Assembly: GCA_964459385.1 (NCBI GenBank)
Contig: CAYWLG010000010.1
Coordinates: 40,158-104,157 of the forward strand
Direction: 5' to 3'
Origin: UBA6107 sp964459385
GTDB taxonomy: Bacteria > Chloroflexota > Anaerolineae > Anaerolineales > Anaerolineaceae
DNA length: 64,000 bases
Shown piece after piece: positions 27,288 to 35,680 of this stretch. The notes under the pieces are model-generated. The model was given only the letters and a program-made list of their open reading frames with translations, was not told where the DNA came from and made no database searches. Position 1 is the stretch's first letter, and each line of letters starts with the position of its first letter. A program made the translations under genes and the position numbers.

Positions 27288-30182
27288 ATGCAAAACAGTA
27301 TTCGAGTCGTTGGAGCCAGGTCTCACAATCTAAAAAACATCACCGTCGAGATTCCACGGGATAAGCTGGTGGTCATCACCGGTCTTTCCGGGTCGGGAAA
27401 GTCGTCACTTGCCTTCGATACCATCTTTGCTGAAGGCCAGCGGCGTTATGTAGAGTCCCTTTCGGCCTACGCGCGCCAGTTCCTGGGACAGATGGAAAAG
27501 CCGGATGTCGATTCGATTGACGGCCTTTCACCGGCAGTCTCCATTGATCAGAAGGCAACTTCCCATAACCCGCGTTCCACTGTGGGTACGGTTACCGAGA
27601 TCTATGATTACATGCGTCTGCTTTTCGCCCGCGTGGGCATTCCACACTGTCCGATCTGCGGCCGGGTGGTCGAAAAACAGTCGGCCGAAGAGGTGGTGGA
27701 TAAGATCGAATCCATGCCCGAAGGAAGCAAGCTGCTGGTGCTGGCACCGGTCGTGCGGGCACGCAAGGGCACCTATCAGGCCGTCTTTGAAGAAATACGC
27801 AAGGCTGGGTTCGTCAGGGTGCGTGTAGACGGTATGGTTTACAGCCTGGACGATGAGATCGAACTGGACCGCTACAAGATTCACACGATCGAAGCTGTGG
27901 TAGATCGTCTGGTCATCAATCATTCAGAGGATGCCAGTGAAGAAAAGACCTTTCGTTCGCGCCTGACCGATTCGGTAGAGACAGCGCTCAAAGTGGGTGA
28001 GGGCTACCTGACAGTTCAGAACCTCTCAGTGGAACCGGCCCAGGATATTTTCTATTCAGAACATCTGGCCTGCCCGGAGCACGGCATCAGCCTGCCCGAG
28101 ATCGAGCCACGCACGTTTTCTTTCAACACGCCGCACGGTGCCTGCCCCGATTGCCAAGGGTTGGGCAGCAAGCTGGAAATTGACCCCGACCTGCTAATCC
28201 CCGACAAGGAACGTTCCTTAAATGATGGCGCCATCGTGGCGCTGGAATGGAACGGTCCGCGCGAGCAGGGTGGCTATTACTGGCAGATGGTCGAGGCTGT
28301 GGCCAAGAAATATCACATTGATCTGGATGCGCCTGTCAATTCGCTCAGCGAAGAGCAGTTGAACGTGATCTTGCGCGGCACCGGCGGAGAAGCGATCAAT
28401 ATTAAGATGGAGGGGCGCAACGAGCGCCAGACCTCTTTCCAGGCGGCCTTCGAAGGGGTAATTCCCAATCTGGAACGGCGTTACCGCGAGACGAACTCAG
28501 ATTACATCCGCAACAAGATCAGCGAATTTATGAGCGACCGGCCCTGCCCAACCTGCAAAGGCCAGCGTTTACGCCCCGAGGCGATGGCCGTTACCGTGGA
28601 CGATTTCAACATCGTTGAAGTGACCAAATGGCCGATCAATCGCACCCTTGATTTTATTTTGCGATTGGCCCAGCCCGATGTGGTGTTAAACGCGCGCCAG
28701 ATTTCGATCGTGGAACGGGTGCTTAAAGAGATCCAAGCCAGGCTGGGCTTTCTGGTGGATGTGGGTCTGAATTATTTGACCTTGAACCGTTCGGCGGGTT
28801 CACTTTCTGGTGGAGAGGCGCAGCGCATCCGTCTGGCGACGCAGATCGGCTCTCATTTGATGGGCGTTCTGTATGTGCTGGATGAACCCTCTATCGGTTT
28901 GCATCCGCGCGACAATGAACGGCTGCTGGATACGCTGAAACATTTGCGCGACCAGGGCAATAGTGTTCTGGTGGTTGAGCACGATGAAGAGACCATCCGC
29001 TCGGCCGATTGGATCGTCGATCTGGGTCCCGGCGCCGGCGAACACGGCGGAAAAGTGGTGGCGCAGGGAACGGTGCAGGATATTCTCAGCAGCGAAGACA
29101 GCCTAACCGGGGCTTATCTTTCCGGGCGCAAGCAGGTACCCATCCCTGAAAAGCTTCATCCGCGCAACGGCAAAATGCTCAAGATCATTGGTGCCAAAGA
29201 AAATAACCTCAAAAACCTGACCGTTGAGATTCCGCTTGGACAGTTCGTGTGCATCACCGGGGTATCCGGTTCGGGCAAGTCCACTTTGATGGTGGATGTG
29301 CTGTATAACCTGCTGGCCCGCGACCTTAACGGTGCGCATACCCAACCCGGCCTGGTGGAAAAGGTCGAGGGGTTGGAATACCTGGACAAGGTGATCAATA
29401 TCGACCAATCTCCCATTGGCCGCACGCCGCGCTCGAACCCCGGCACCTATACCGGGATGTTTGATGAGATCCGTACCTTGTTCGCTGGCCTGCCTGAAAG
29501 CAAAATGCGTGGCTATAAATCCGGCCGCTTCTCGTTCAACATTCACGGGGGCCGCTGTGAAGCCTGCCAGGGACAGGGCCAACTGCGCATTGAGATGCAG
29601 TTCCTGCCTGATGTGTACGTGCCCTGCGATGTGTGCCACGGCGCGCGCTTTAACCGGGAAACGTTGCAGGTGAAATTCAAAGGGCTTTCCATTGCCGATG
29701 TGCTGGATACGACCGTGGATTCTGCCCTTGATCTGTTCGCGAACATCCCCTCCATCCAGAACAAGCTGAAGACCCTGCAGGATGTGGGGTTGGGCTACAT
29801 CAAGATCGGGCAGCCTGCCACCACGCTTTCTGGCGGTGAGGCACAGCGTGTCAAGCTGGCACGCGAACTTTCACGGCGCGCTACCGGACGCACACTTTAC
29901 GTGCTCGATGAGCCCTCGGTTGGGCTGCACGCCGCCGATGTGCACATGCTGATCGAAGTATTGCAGCGTTTGGTGGAAACCGGTAATTCGGTGCTCATCA
30001 TCGAGCACAACCTGGACATCATCAAAGTGGCCGATTACCTGATCGATCTTGGCCCAGAGGGCGGGGATCGCGGCGGCGAGCTGATTGCCTGCGGTACGCC
30101 GCGGCAGATCATCGAGACAGCAAACTCATATACTGGTCAATTTTTAAAAGACTACCTCAAGATTCATCGCCAGGAGATTTAA
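27288..30182 (+). CDS. uvrA: Excinuclease ABC subunit A
   Basis: A 964-residue damage-recognition ATPase of nucleotide excision repair. Two ABC modules are present: Walker A GLSGSGKSSLAFDT (about residue 31) and GVSGSGKSTLMVDV, with signatures SLSGGEAQRIRLA and TLSGGEAQRVKLA and Walker B/Asp-Glu in VLYVLDEPS and TLYVLDEPS. Zinc fingers are seen at CPIC.., CPTC.. and the DNA-contacting CEACQGQGQLRIEM ... CDVCHGARFN near residue 760. Length is normal (E. coli 940). The ribosome site before the ATG is weak. No LexA-type box could be recognised upstream. A palindromic terminator follows. Confidence 0.98.
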   Translation: MQNSIRVVGARSHNLKNITVEIPRDKLVVITGLSGSGKSSLAFDTIFAEGQRRYVESLSAYARQFLGQMEKPDVDSIDGLSPAVSIDQKATSHNPRSTVGTVTEIYDYMRLLFARVGIPHCPICGRVVEKQSAEEVVDKIESMPEGSKLLVLAPVVRARKGTYQAVFEEIRKAGFVRVRVDGMVYSLDDEIELDRYKIHTIEAVVDRLVINHSEDASEEKTFRSRLTDSVETALKVGEGYLTVQNLSVEPAQDIFYSEHLACPEHGISLPEIEPRTFSFNTPHGACPDCQGLGSKLEIDPDLLIPDKERSLNDGAIVALEWNGPREQGGYYWQMVEAVAKKYHIDLDAPVNSLSEEQLNVILRGTGGEAINIKMEGRNERQTSFQAAFEGVIPNLERRYRETNSDYIRNKISEFMSDRPCPTCKGQRLRPEAMAVTVDDFNIVEVTKWPINRTLDFILRLAQPDVVLNARQISIVERVLKEIQARLGFLVDVGLNYLTLNRSAGSLSGGEAQRIRLATQIGSHLMGVLYVLDEPSIGLHPRDNERLLDTLKHLRDQGNSVLVVEHDEETIRSADWIVDLGPGAGEHGGKVVAQGTVQDILSSEDSLTGAYLSGRKQVPIPEKLHPRNGKMLKIIGAKENNLKNLTVEIPLGQFVCITGVSGSGKSTLMVDVLYNLLARDLNGAHTQPGLVEKVEGLEYLDKVINIDQSPIGRTPRSNPGTYTGMFDEIRTLFAGLPESKMRGYKSGRFSFNIHGGRCEACQGQGQLRIEMQFLPDVYVPCDVCHGARFNRETLQVKFKGLSIADVLDTTVDSALDLFANIPSIQNKLKTLQDVGLGYIKIGQPATTLSGGEAQRVKLARELSRRATGRTLYVLDEPSVGLHAADVHMLIEVLQRLVETGNSVLIIEHNLDIIKVADYLIDLGPEGGDRGGELIACGTPRQIIETANSYTGQFLKDYLKIHRQEI

Positions 30183-30189
30183 AAATAAG

Positions 30190-30217
30190 AAGAACCGCTT
30201 CGATCGAAGCGGTTCTT
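30190..30217 (+). terminator. Terminator of uvrA
   Basis: A perfect 28-base palindrome centred on CGATCG (AAGAACCGCTTCGA and its complement) eight bases past the uvrA stop codon, followed by a short pyrimidine run. It can also be read from the minus-strand side. Confidence 0.75.
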
Positions 30218-30246
30218 GCTTTCACAGATTTCTACGATATCAGGCT

Positions 30247-30498
30247 CTATTTGCGCAGCAGCTTAAGGATGAAGAGCAGCAAGACTGAGCCGCCAAAAGC
30301 CACCAGCATGGTGGTCAGGTTGAAACCGGAGATGGCATTGTGAATGCCAAGCAGCGATCCGGCCAACCAACCGCCGAGCAGACCGCCAACCACACCGATC
30401 ACGATGTTCATCAGCAACCCACTACCGCGGCCTTTCACAACTTTGCTGCCAAGCCAGCCGGCAATTGCACCGACAACGATCCAAGTAAGAATTCCCAT
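30247..30498 (-). CDS. GlsB/YeaQ/YmgE family small membrane protein
   Basis: An 83-residue protein with three hydrophobic helices and the glycine-rich pattern of the transglycosylase-associated (GlsB/YeaQ) family: WIVVGAIAGWLGSKVVKGRG, then GLLMNIVIGVVGGLLGGWLAGSLLG. Members are general-stress inner membrane proteins of unknown mechanism. GGAGGTAACGT before the ATG defines the start. It is convergent with uvrA and monocistronic. Confidence 0.9.
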   Translation of the reverse strand: MGILTWIVVGAIAGWLGSKVVKGRGSGLLMNIVIGVVGGLLGGWLAGSLLGIHNAISGFNLTTMLVAFGGSVLLLFILKLLRK

Positions 30499-30619
30499 AC
30501 GTTACCTCCATTTATGTGCTGATTATAACAAAAACCAAATAATACATATTGGGTCGTTAAACAAATATTAACAAATCAATCAGCTACTGTTAAGTATCAA
30601 GGTCTATACTAGCTTTGTC

Positions 30620-31054
30620 ATGACAAATTCATCAGTGCGGAAGCGAACAGTATTATTTTTGTGCACTGGGAATTCATGCCGATCTCAAATGGCAGAGGCC
30701 TTGGTCAATCATTTTTTGGCTGAGAGTTGGCAGGCTTATAGCGCTGGGATTGTCCCGGCAGGTTTTGTTCATCCATTGGCAATACGCGCTCTTCAAGAAA
30801 TTGGCATTGAGCATATTGGTAGAAGTAAGAGCGTTGATGAGTTTATCGGTGGCAGTTTTGATCTTGTGGTCACAGTTTGTTCTGGTGCAGAGTTGAATTG
30901 CCCGGTTTGGCTTGGGAGCGGCCAAAAAGAGCATATTGGTTTTCTTGACCCTGCACAGGTGATCGGTTCTGATGAAGTTCAGTTACGGGCGTTTCGCAAG
31001 GTTCGCGACGAGATGTTGCAACGAATTGTTCATTCTCTTCGATTTATGCAGTAA
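30620..31054 (+). CDS. Low-molecular-weight phosphatase/arsenate reductase-like protein
   Basis: A 144-residue protein of the LMW-PTP fold. The P-loop CTGNSCR (Cys15-x5-Arg21) starts the domain; SAGIVPAGFVHPLAIRAL is typical. VVTVCSGAELNCPVW matches the second and third redox cysteines of thioredoxin-coupled arsenate reductase, which favours reduction of arsenate over phosphotyrosine hydrolysis. No arsenite exporter or ArsR gene is adjacent, so this is an inference by motif. A strong 15-bp stem-loop follows. Confidence 0.8.
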   Translation: MTNSSVRKRTVLFLCTGNSCRSQMAEALVNHFLAESWQAYSAGIVPAGFVHPLAIRALQEIGIEHIGRSKSVDEFIGGSFDLVVTVCSGAELNCPVWLGSGQKEHIGFLDPAQVIGSDEVQLRAFRKVRDEMLQRIVHSLRFMQ

Positions 31055-31079
31055 ATATTATTCTCTTCTTTTTTCTAGG

Positions 31080-31117
31080 ACGAATCTCCGGCGGTGGGCT
31101 CCGCCGGAGATTCGTTT
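31080..31117 (+). terminator. Strong stem-loop after the arsenate reductase-like gene
   Basis: ACGAATCTCCGGCGG (31080-31094) pairs perfectly with CCGCCGGAGATTCGT (31101-31115) around a 6-base loop, followed by TTT. Convergent with the glutathione peroxidase gene. Confidence 0.85.
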
Positions 31118-31143
31118 AATCAGGCAAACTTACTTAGTGAAGT

Positions 31144-31623
31144 TTAAGAATTAAGCAGAGCTTCAATTTCTGGCGAAATTTCTGCGGGGTTGAAGTTCGG
31201 CGCATATCTTTTGAGCACAGTTCCTTCACGGTCAATCAAGAACTTGGTGAAATTCCATTTGACCGAATCTCCCAACAGTTCCGGTTTCTCTGCGCGCAGG
31301 AATTTGTACAATGGATCGGCACCTCTTCCGTTCACTTTGATCTTGGCAAATACGGGGAAGGTGACGCCATAGTTTTGCTGGCAGAAGTTTTGAATCTCTG
31401 CATCCGTGCCCGGTTCCTGATGGGCAAACTGGTCACACGGAAACCCCAGAATTTCCAGTCCCTGCTCGTGATATTTTTTGTACAGTGCTTCAAGGTCGGT
31501 GTACTGGGGGGTAAATCCGCATTTGCTGGCGGTATTAACGATTAACAAAACTTTCCCTGCGTATTGGCGCAGGTCAACGTTTTGTCCGTTGGCATCTTTC
31601 ATTGTGAAATCATAAACGTTCAT
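31144..31623 (-). CDS. Glutathione peroxidase-family thiol peroxidase
   Basis: A 159-residue peroxidase of the GPx family. The catalytic residue is Cys35, not selenocysteine (NTASKCGFTPQYTDLEAL), followed by GFPCDQFAHQEPG with the resolving-type Cys and WNFTKFLIDREG. Such Cys-GPx enzymes usually draw electrons from thioredoxin and reduce H2O2 or lipid hydroperoxides. AGGAG seven to eight bases before the ATG supports the start. Confidence 0.95.
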   Translation of the reverse strand: MNVYDFTMKDANGQNVDLRQYAGKVLLIVNTASKCGFTPQYTDLEALYKKYHEQGLEILGFPCDQFAHQEPGTDAEIQNFCQQNYGVTFPVFAKIKVNGRGADPLYKFLRAEKPELLGDSVKWNFTKFLIDREGTVLKRYAPNFNPAEISPEIEALLNS

Positions 31624-31698
31624 TTCATTTCTCCTGTTCTATACAATTCATATCACAAAGGAACAAAATTGGCAAAAAAAGGACCGTTCACTTTATAC

Positions 31699-31732
31699 AA
31701 AAAAGCGGTCAGTTTAGAGAAAACTGACCGCT
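31699..31732 (-). terminator. Terminator of ugd
   Basis: AGCGGTCAGTTT (31704-31715) pairs with AAACTGACCGCT (31721-31732), with an A6 run on the left that becomes a T6 run on the minus strand. Confidence 0.9.
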
Positions 31733-31750
31733 GAGAAGCGCTGGGTTTAC

Positions 31751-33070
31751 TTAATCCTGGCAATCTGAATAAAAAGTGCGGCCAATGCCAATGTATTTGA
31801 AACCAAGGGGACAAAGCTGATCGGCATCCCACAGATTGCGACCGTCCAACAGAATAGGCTGATTCATGATTTCGAAAATCCGCTTGAAATCAAGCTGTTT
31901 GAACTCGTTCCACATGGTGGCTAGAATGAGGGCATCGGCGCCTTCGGCTACCAGATAGGGGTTCTCACAAAGTACCGTCTTGGGTGAGACCTTGGCGACG
32001 TTTTCCATGGCCTGGGGATCATAGGCTTTTACGGTGGCCCCTTCATTTTGCAAGAGATGAATGATCTCAAGGGCAGGGGATTCACGGATATCGTCCGTGT
32101 TGGGTTTAAAGGCCAGGCCAAGCACGCCAATGGTCTTGTCGTTCAGATTGCCAAGCGCTTTGCGGATCTTCATCACGGCGCGGCGGCGTTGGTTACGATT
32201 GATCTCCATCACCGCCTGCAAAAGCTGCGGGTGGGTGCCATTCAGCACAGCCATGTGTTCAAGCGCTTTCACATCTTTCGGGAAGCATGAGCCGCCCCAG
32301 CCGAGGCCGGCATCGAGAAAACTGGGGCCAATGCGTTTGTCGAGACCCATACCGCGGGCGACCTCGGTCACGTCGGCGCCCAATTCCTCACACATATTGG
32401 CGATCTCATTGATGAAGGAAATGCGGGTGGCCAGGAAGGCATTGGAGGCGTATTTGATCATTTCGGCAGTGCGCAGATCGGTGATCATGATCGAGCAGCG
32501 CAGTGGCTGATAGAGTTGGGCCACTTTTTGGGCCGCATCGCGGTTGAGCGAGCCCAGCACCACACGATCGGGGGACATGAAATCATTGATGGCCGATCCC
32601 TCGCGCAGGAACTCCGGGTTGGAAACGACACTAAATTCAAGGGGGTTATTTTTACGGCGGTGATTGATGATATCGGCCACCCAATCGCCGGTTCCAACCG
32701 GAACGGTCGATTTGTTGATGACAACGATGGGCCAGTTAACCAGATCAGCGATCTGCTCTGCAGCAGCGCGCACGTATTGAAGATCGGCTTCGCCATCTGT
32801 ACCAGAGGGCGTGCCCACTGCGATGAAAGCATATTCAGCTTTTTCAAGCGCGGTTGGGTAATCGGTGGTGAAGGTCAGTCGCCCGGCCTTTACGTTTTGC
32901 TCCACCAATTGCTCAAGGCCCGGTTCATAAATGGGCATCTGCCCCTGTTTTAATTTATTGATGCGGGAATGATCCACATCCAGGCAGGTGACATCGTTCC
33001 CAAGGTCAGCAAAGCAGGTGCCGGTGACCAGACCTACATAACCGGTTCCCACCACACATATCTTGCTCAT
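31751..33070 (-). CDS. ugd: UDP-glucose 6-dehydrogenase
   Basis: Oxidises UDP-glucose to UDP-glucuronate for polysaccharide or envelope synthesis. The 439-residue protein has the N-terminal Rossmann loop CVVGTGYVGLVTG, the substrate segment VVSNPEFLREGSAI, the helix lysine in AEMIKYASNAFLATRIS, and catalytic Cys in GWGGSCFPKDVKAL. GGAGG six to seven bases before ATG 33070 fixes the start; 15 upstream open codons are not part of the family. It is a single gene ending in a strong terminator. Confidence 0.96.
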   Translation of the reverse strand: MSKICVVGTGYVGLVTGTCFADLGNDVTCLDVDHSRINKLKQGQMPIYEPGLEQLVEQNVKAGRLTFTTDYPTALEKAEYAFIAVGTPSGTDGEADLQYVRAAAEQIADLVNWPIVVINKSTVPVGTGDWVADIINHRRKNNPLEFSVVSNPEFLREGSAINDFMSPDRVVLGSLNRDAAQKVAQLYQPLRCSIMITDLRTAEMIKYASNAFLATRISFINEIANMCEELGADVTEVARGMGLDKRIGPSFLDAGLGWGGSCFPKDVKALEHMAVLNGTHPQLLQAVMEINRNQRRRAVMKIRKALGNLNDKTIGVLGLAFKPNTDDIRESPALEIIHLLQNEGATVKAYDPQAMENVAKVSPKTVLCENPYLVAEGADALILATMWNEFKQLDFKRIFEIMNQPILLDGRNLWDADQLCPLGFKYIGIGRTFYSDCQD

Positions 33071-33182
33071 ATCAATCCTCCAAAAGGATAAATGCTTGCC
33101 CGTCCATTTTACCATGAGGTGAATATGACTGTTTTGAAATCAAACAGGAAATTTGTTTCTATGAACAAGGGCGATTTATCAT

Positions 33183-33211
33183 TTGGAAGTTGAATTCACA
33201 GCCTGTATAAT
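33183..33211 (+). promoter_or_regulatory. Sigma70-type promoter of folD
   Basis: TTGGAA (33183-33188), a 17-base spacer and a consensus TATAAT (33206-33211), 33 bases before the folD start. Confidence 0.7.
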
Positions 33212-33243
33212 CTACTTAATCCTTATTTGCTGAAAGGGCGATT

Positions 33244-34131
33244 ATGACTGCTAAAGTGATCGATGGAAAACTGCTTGCCGAGCAAATTCGCGCAGAAGTT
33301 GCATTGAATGTAGAAAAACGCATTCAAGCTGGCAAATCACGACCGGGGCTGGCCACGGTACTGGTGGGGGATAACCCTGCTTCGCAGTCTTATGTAAAAT
33401 CCAAACAAAAAGCCTGTGCCGAGGTGGGCATAGAATCTTTTGGTTTTGATCTGCCGGCCACGGCTTCTCAAAGTGAAGTTGAAAATCTGGTCTCGCAGTT
33501 GAACAAAGACCCGCGTGTCAATGGCATTTTGGTTCAATTACCCCTGCCTTCAGGGTTGGACGAAGAAAGGGTGTTGAGCCTGATCTCGCTGGAGAAAGAT
33601 GTGGATGGTTTTCATCCGGTCAACATTGGTCGTCTGGCCCAGAAAGGGCGCGAGCCCTTGTTCATTCCGTGCACCCCGGCTGGGGTGATGTTCATGCTTG
33701 AAAATCAGTTGCCTACTCTTGAAGGGGTGAATGCTGTCGTGCTGGGTCGCTCCAACATTGTGGGCATGCCTGTGGCACTGCTGCTGGTGCGCGCCAACGC
33801 AACGGTAACCGTGTGCCACTCGCGCACACGCAATCTGCCCGAAGTCGTGCGCCAGGCAGACGTGCTGGTGGCGGCAGTAGGCCGGGCCGAGATGGTGCGC
33901 GGCGATTGGGTCAAGCCCGGCGCCGTGGTGATCGACGTGGGCATCAACCGGGTTGAAGACGCCAGCCGGCCGCGCGGGTATCGCCTGGTGGGAGATGTGG
34001 CATACGATGAGGCTGCTGAAGTGGCCGGTGCCATCACACCTGTCCCCGGCGGGGTTGGCCCCATGACCATTGCCATGCTGCTGCGAAACACACTACATGC
34101 GGCTGAAATTGCTGATGAAGGAGAAAAGTAA
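33244..34131 (+). CDS. folD: Bifunctional methylene-THF dehydrogenase/cyclohydrolase
   Basis: A 295-residue enzyme interconverting methylene-, methenyl- and formyl-THF. Signatures: the catalytic Lys/Tyr region SQSYVKSKQKACAEVGI, the loop VDGFHPVNIGRL, the NADP-binding VVLGRSNIVGMPVALLL and the C-terminal TPVPGGVGPMTIAMLLRN. Length and motifs are standard. It forms a pathway with the formate-THF ligase encoded at 2.6 kb. GAAAGGGCG before the ATG serves as ribosome site. The operator-promoter region of the purine cluster begins 30 bases after its stop. Confidence 0.97.
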   Translation: MTAKVIDGKLLAEQIRAEVALNVEKRIQAGKSRPGLATVLVGDNPASQSYVKSKQKACAEVGIESFGFDLPATASQSEVENLVSQLNKDPRVNGILVQLPLPSGLDEERVLSLISLEKDVDGFHPVNIGRLAQKGREPLFIPCTPAGVMFMLENQLPTLEGVNAVVLGRSNIVGMPVALLLVRANATVTVCHSRTRNLPEVVRQADVLVAAVGRAEMVRGDWVKPGAVVIDVGINRVEDASRPRGYRLVGDVAYDEAAEVAGAITPVPGGVGPMTIAMLLRNTLHAAEIADEGEK

Positions 34132-34160
34132 TTTTGTTTCAATAAATGACAAATAACGTG

Positions 34161-34172
34161 TTGTCTGACAAT
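34161..34172. promoter_or_regulatory. Operator copy 1, TTGTCTGACAAT
   Basis: Near-perfect palindrome touching the -35 box of the cluster promoter. It fits the TNGTNNNACNA pattern seen for GntR-family operators. Its reverse complement recurs at 34210-34221. Confidence 0.6.
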
Positions 34173-34199
34173 TGACTTTTGTGTAAAAAGTGCTAAACT
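34172..34199 (+). promoter_or_regulatory. Promoter of the purine/ureide cluster
   Basis: TTGACT (34172-34177), a 16-base spacer and TAAACT (34194-34199). Transcription would begin near 34206, between the two operator copies, about 64 bases before the first start codon. Confidence 0.65.
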
Positions 34200-34209
34200 G
34201 AATCTATAG

Positions 34210-34221
34210 TTGTCAGACAAT
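34210..34221. promoter_or_regulatory. Operator copy 2, TTGTCAGACAAT
   Basis: Second copy of the palindrome, 49 bases downstream of copy 1, lying just after the expected transcription start. A repressor bound to both would cover the promoter. The HutC-type GntR protein encoded at 37495 is the nearest candidate ligand. Confidence 0.6.
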
Positions 34222-34269
34222 TCCAATGCCGCAAGCTCAACGGTTCTCACATTTGCAGGATGTTTATCT

Positions 34270-35652
34270 ATGACTACCCTTTTGATCAAGAACGCGCAGC
34301 TTATAGTGACGATGGATGACCACCGCCGGGAGATTCCGGATGGTGGTCTTTTTATTCGGGATGGATTTATCGAACAGGTTGGCAAGACGTCAGAATTACC
34401 GGCTACAGCCGATGAAGTGCTTGACCTGAATGGTCACATCGTGCTGCCCGGTCTGATCAACACCCATCATCACTTTTATCAAACACTCACCCGCGCAGTA
34501 CCGACTGCACAAAATGCCAACCTTTTCAATTGGCTGAAAACGCTTTATCCCATTTGGGCTCGATTGACGCCCGAAGACATTCGCATTTCTACCCAGACCG
34601 CTTTGGCCGAACTGGCCCTTTCGGGTTGCACCACCGCTTCCGACCATCTCTACCTTTTCCCCAATGGGTCCAAGCTGGATGATGAAATCGAAGCTGCGGC
34701 TGCAGTGGGCCTACGCTTGCACGCCTCCCGCGGCTCGATGAGCCTGGGTCAGAGCAAAGGTGGCCTGCCCCCTGACAGTGTGGTGGACAGCGAAGAAAAT
34801 ATTTTGCTCGACAGCGAACGACTCATCAAGAAGTACCATGATGCCCGGGCGGGTGCGATGGTACAGATCGTGCTCGCGCCGTGCTCGCCCTTTAGCGTGA
34901 CCGGTGATCTGATGAAGCAAAGCGCCGAGCTGGCCCGCAAATATGGTGTGCATCTGCACACTCATTTGGCTGAAACACAGGACGAAGAACAATTCACGCT
35001 GGATACTTTCGGCTACCGGCCGGTGGCCTACATGCAGTCGCTCAACTGGGTTGGCCCGGATGTGTGGTTTGCACATTCGGTACACGTAAAGAAGGACGAG
35101 ATCGAGGTTTATGCCCACGAAGGCTGTGGCGTGGCTCACTGCCCCTCTTCCAATATGCGCCTGGCATCGGGGATTGCGCCGCTGCGTGAATTGATGCATG
35201 CCGGGGTCAATGTAGGTTTGGGGGTGGATGGATCTGCCAGTAACGATGGCTCTCATCTGCTGGCAGAAGCGCGTCAGGCCATGCTGCTGGCCCGCTTGCG
35301 GGCCGGTTTGGAGGGGGCTTCGCTCTCTTCAACGGGCGGCGAAATTTTGACTGCCCGACAGGCGCTGGAATTGGCCACTCGCGGTGGAGCGGCGGTTTTG
35401 GGCCGCAAAGACCTGGGATCGCTTGAGGTGGGCAAGTGTGCTGACTTCGTTGCCATTAACCTCAATCGCTTGGATTATGCCGGTGCTTTACACGACCCGG
35501 TGGCAGCCGTAGTGTTCTGCCAGCCGCAAACGGTCGATTACAACGTGGTTCACGGCAAGTTGGTGGTCAAACAGGGAAAACTGGTTGGCCTTGATCTGCC
35601 GAAACATATCGAAGCGCATAACCGGGCCGCCCGACGGCTGCTCGAAGGCTGA
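34270..35652 (+). CDS. 8-oxoguanine/guanine deaminase-like amidohydrolase (SsnA/TrzN group)
   Basis: A 460-residue metal-dependent hydrolase. Metal ligands and active-site motifs: LPGLINTHHHFYQTLTRAVP (about residue 60), LHTHLAETQDEEQF, the HSVHVKKDEI loop and GVDGSASNDGSHLLAEARQA. NLFNWLKTLYPIW after the first motif is characteristic of 8-oxoguanine deaminase and of the chlorohydrolase/SsnA branch. It would deaminate an oxidised or unmodified aminopurine, giving urate or xanthine. The start at ATG 34270 begins the beta-sandwich (TTLLIKNAQLIVTMDD); an upstream ATG at 34210 overlaps operator 2 and is unlikely. First gene of the cluster; adenine deaminase follows after 28 bases. Confidence 0.85.
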   Translation: MTTLLIKNAQLIVTMDDHRREIPDGGLFIRDGFIEQVGKTSELPATADEVLDLNGHIVLPGLINTHHHFYQTLTRAVPTAQNANLFNWLKTLYPIWARLTPEDIRISTQTALAELALSGCTTASDHLYLFPNGSKLDDEIEAAAAVGLRLHASRGSMSLGQSKGGLPPDSVVDSEENILLDSERLIKKYHDARAGAMVQIVLAPCSPFSVTGDLMKQSAELARKYGVHLHTHLAETQDEEQFTLDTFGYRPVAYMQSLNWVGPDVWFAHSVHVKKDEIEVYAHEGCGVAHCPSSNMRLASGIAPLRELMHAGVNVGLGVDGSASNDGSHLLAEARQAMLLARLRAGLEGASLSSTGGEILTARQALELATRGGAAVLGRKDLGSLEVGKCADFVAINLNRLDYAGALHDPVAAVVFCQPQTVDYNVVHGKLVVKQGKLVGLDLPKHIEAHNRAARRLLEG

Positions 35653-35680
35653 TTCAGCAATTTTGACGAAAGGATATCGA

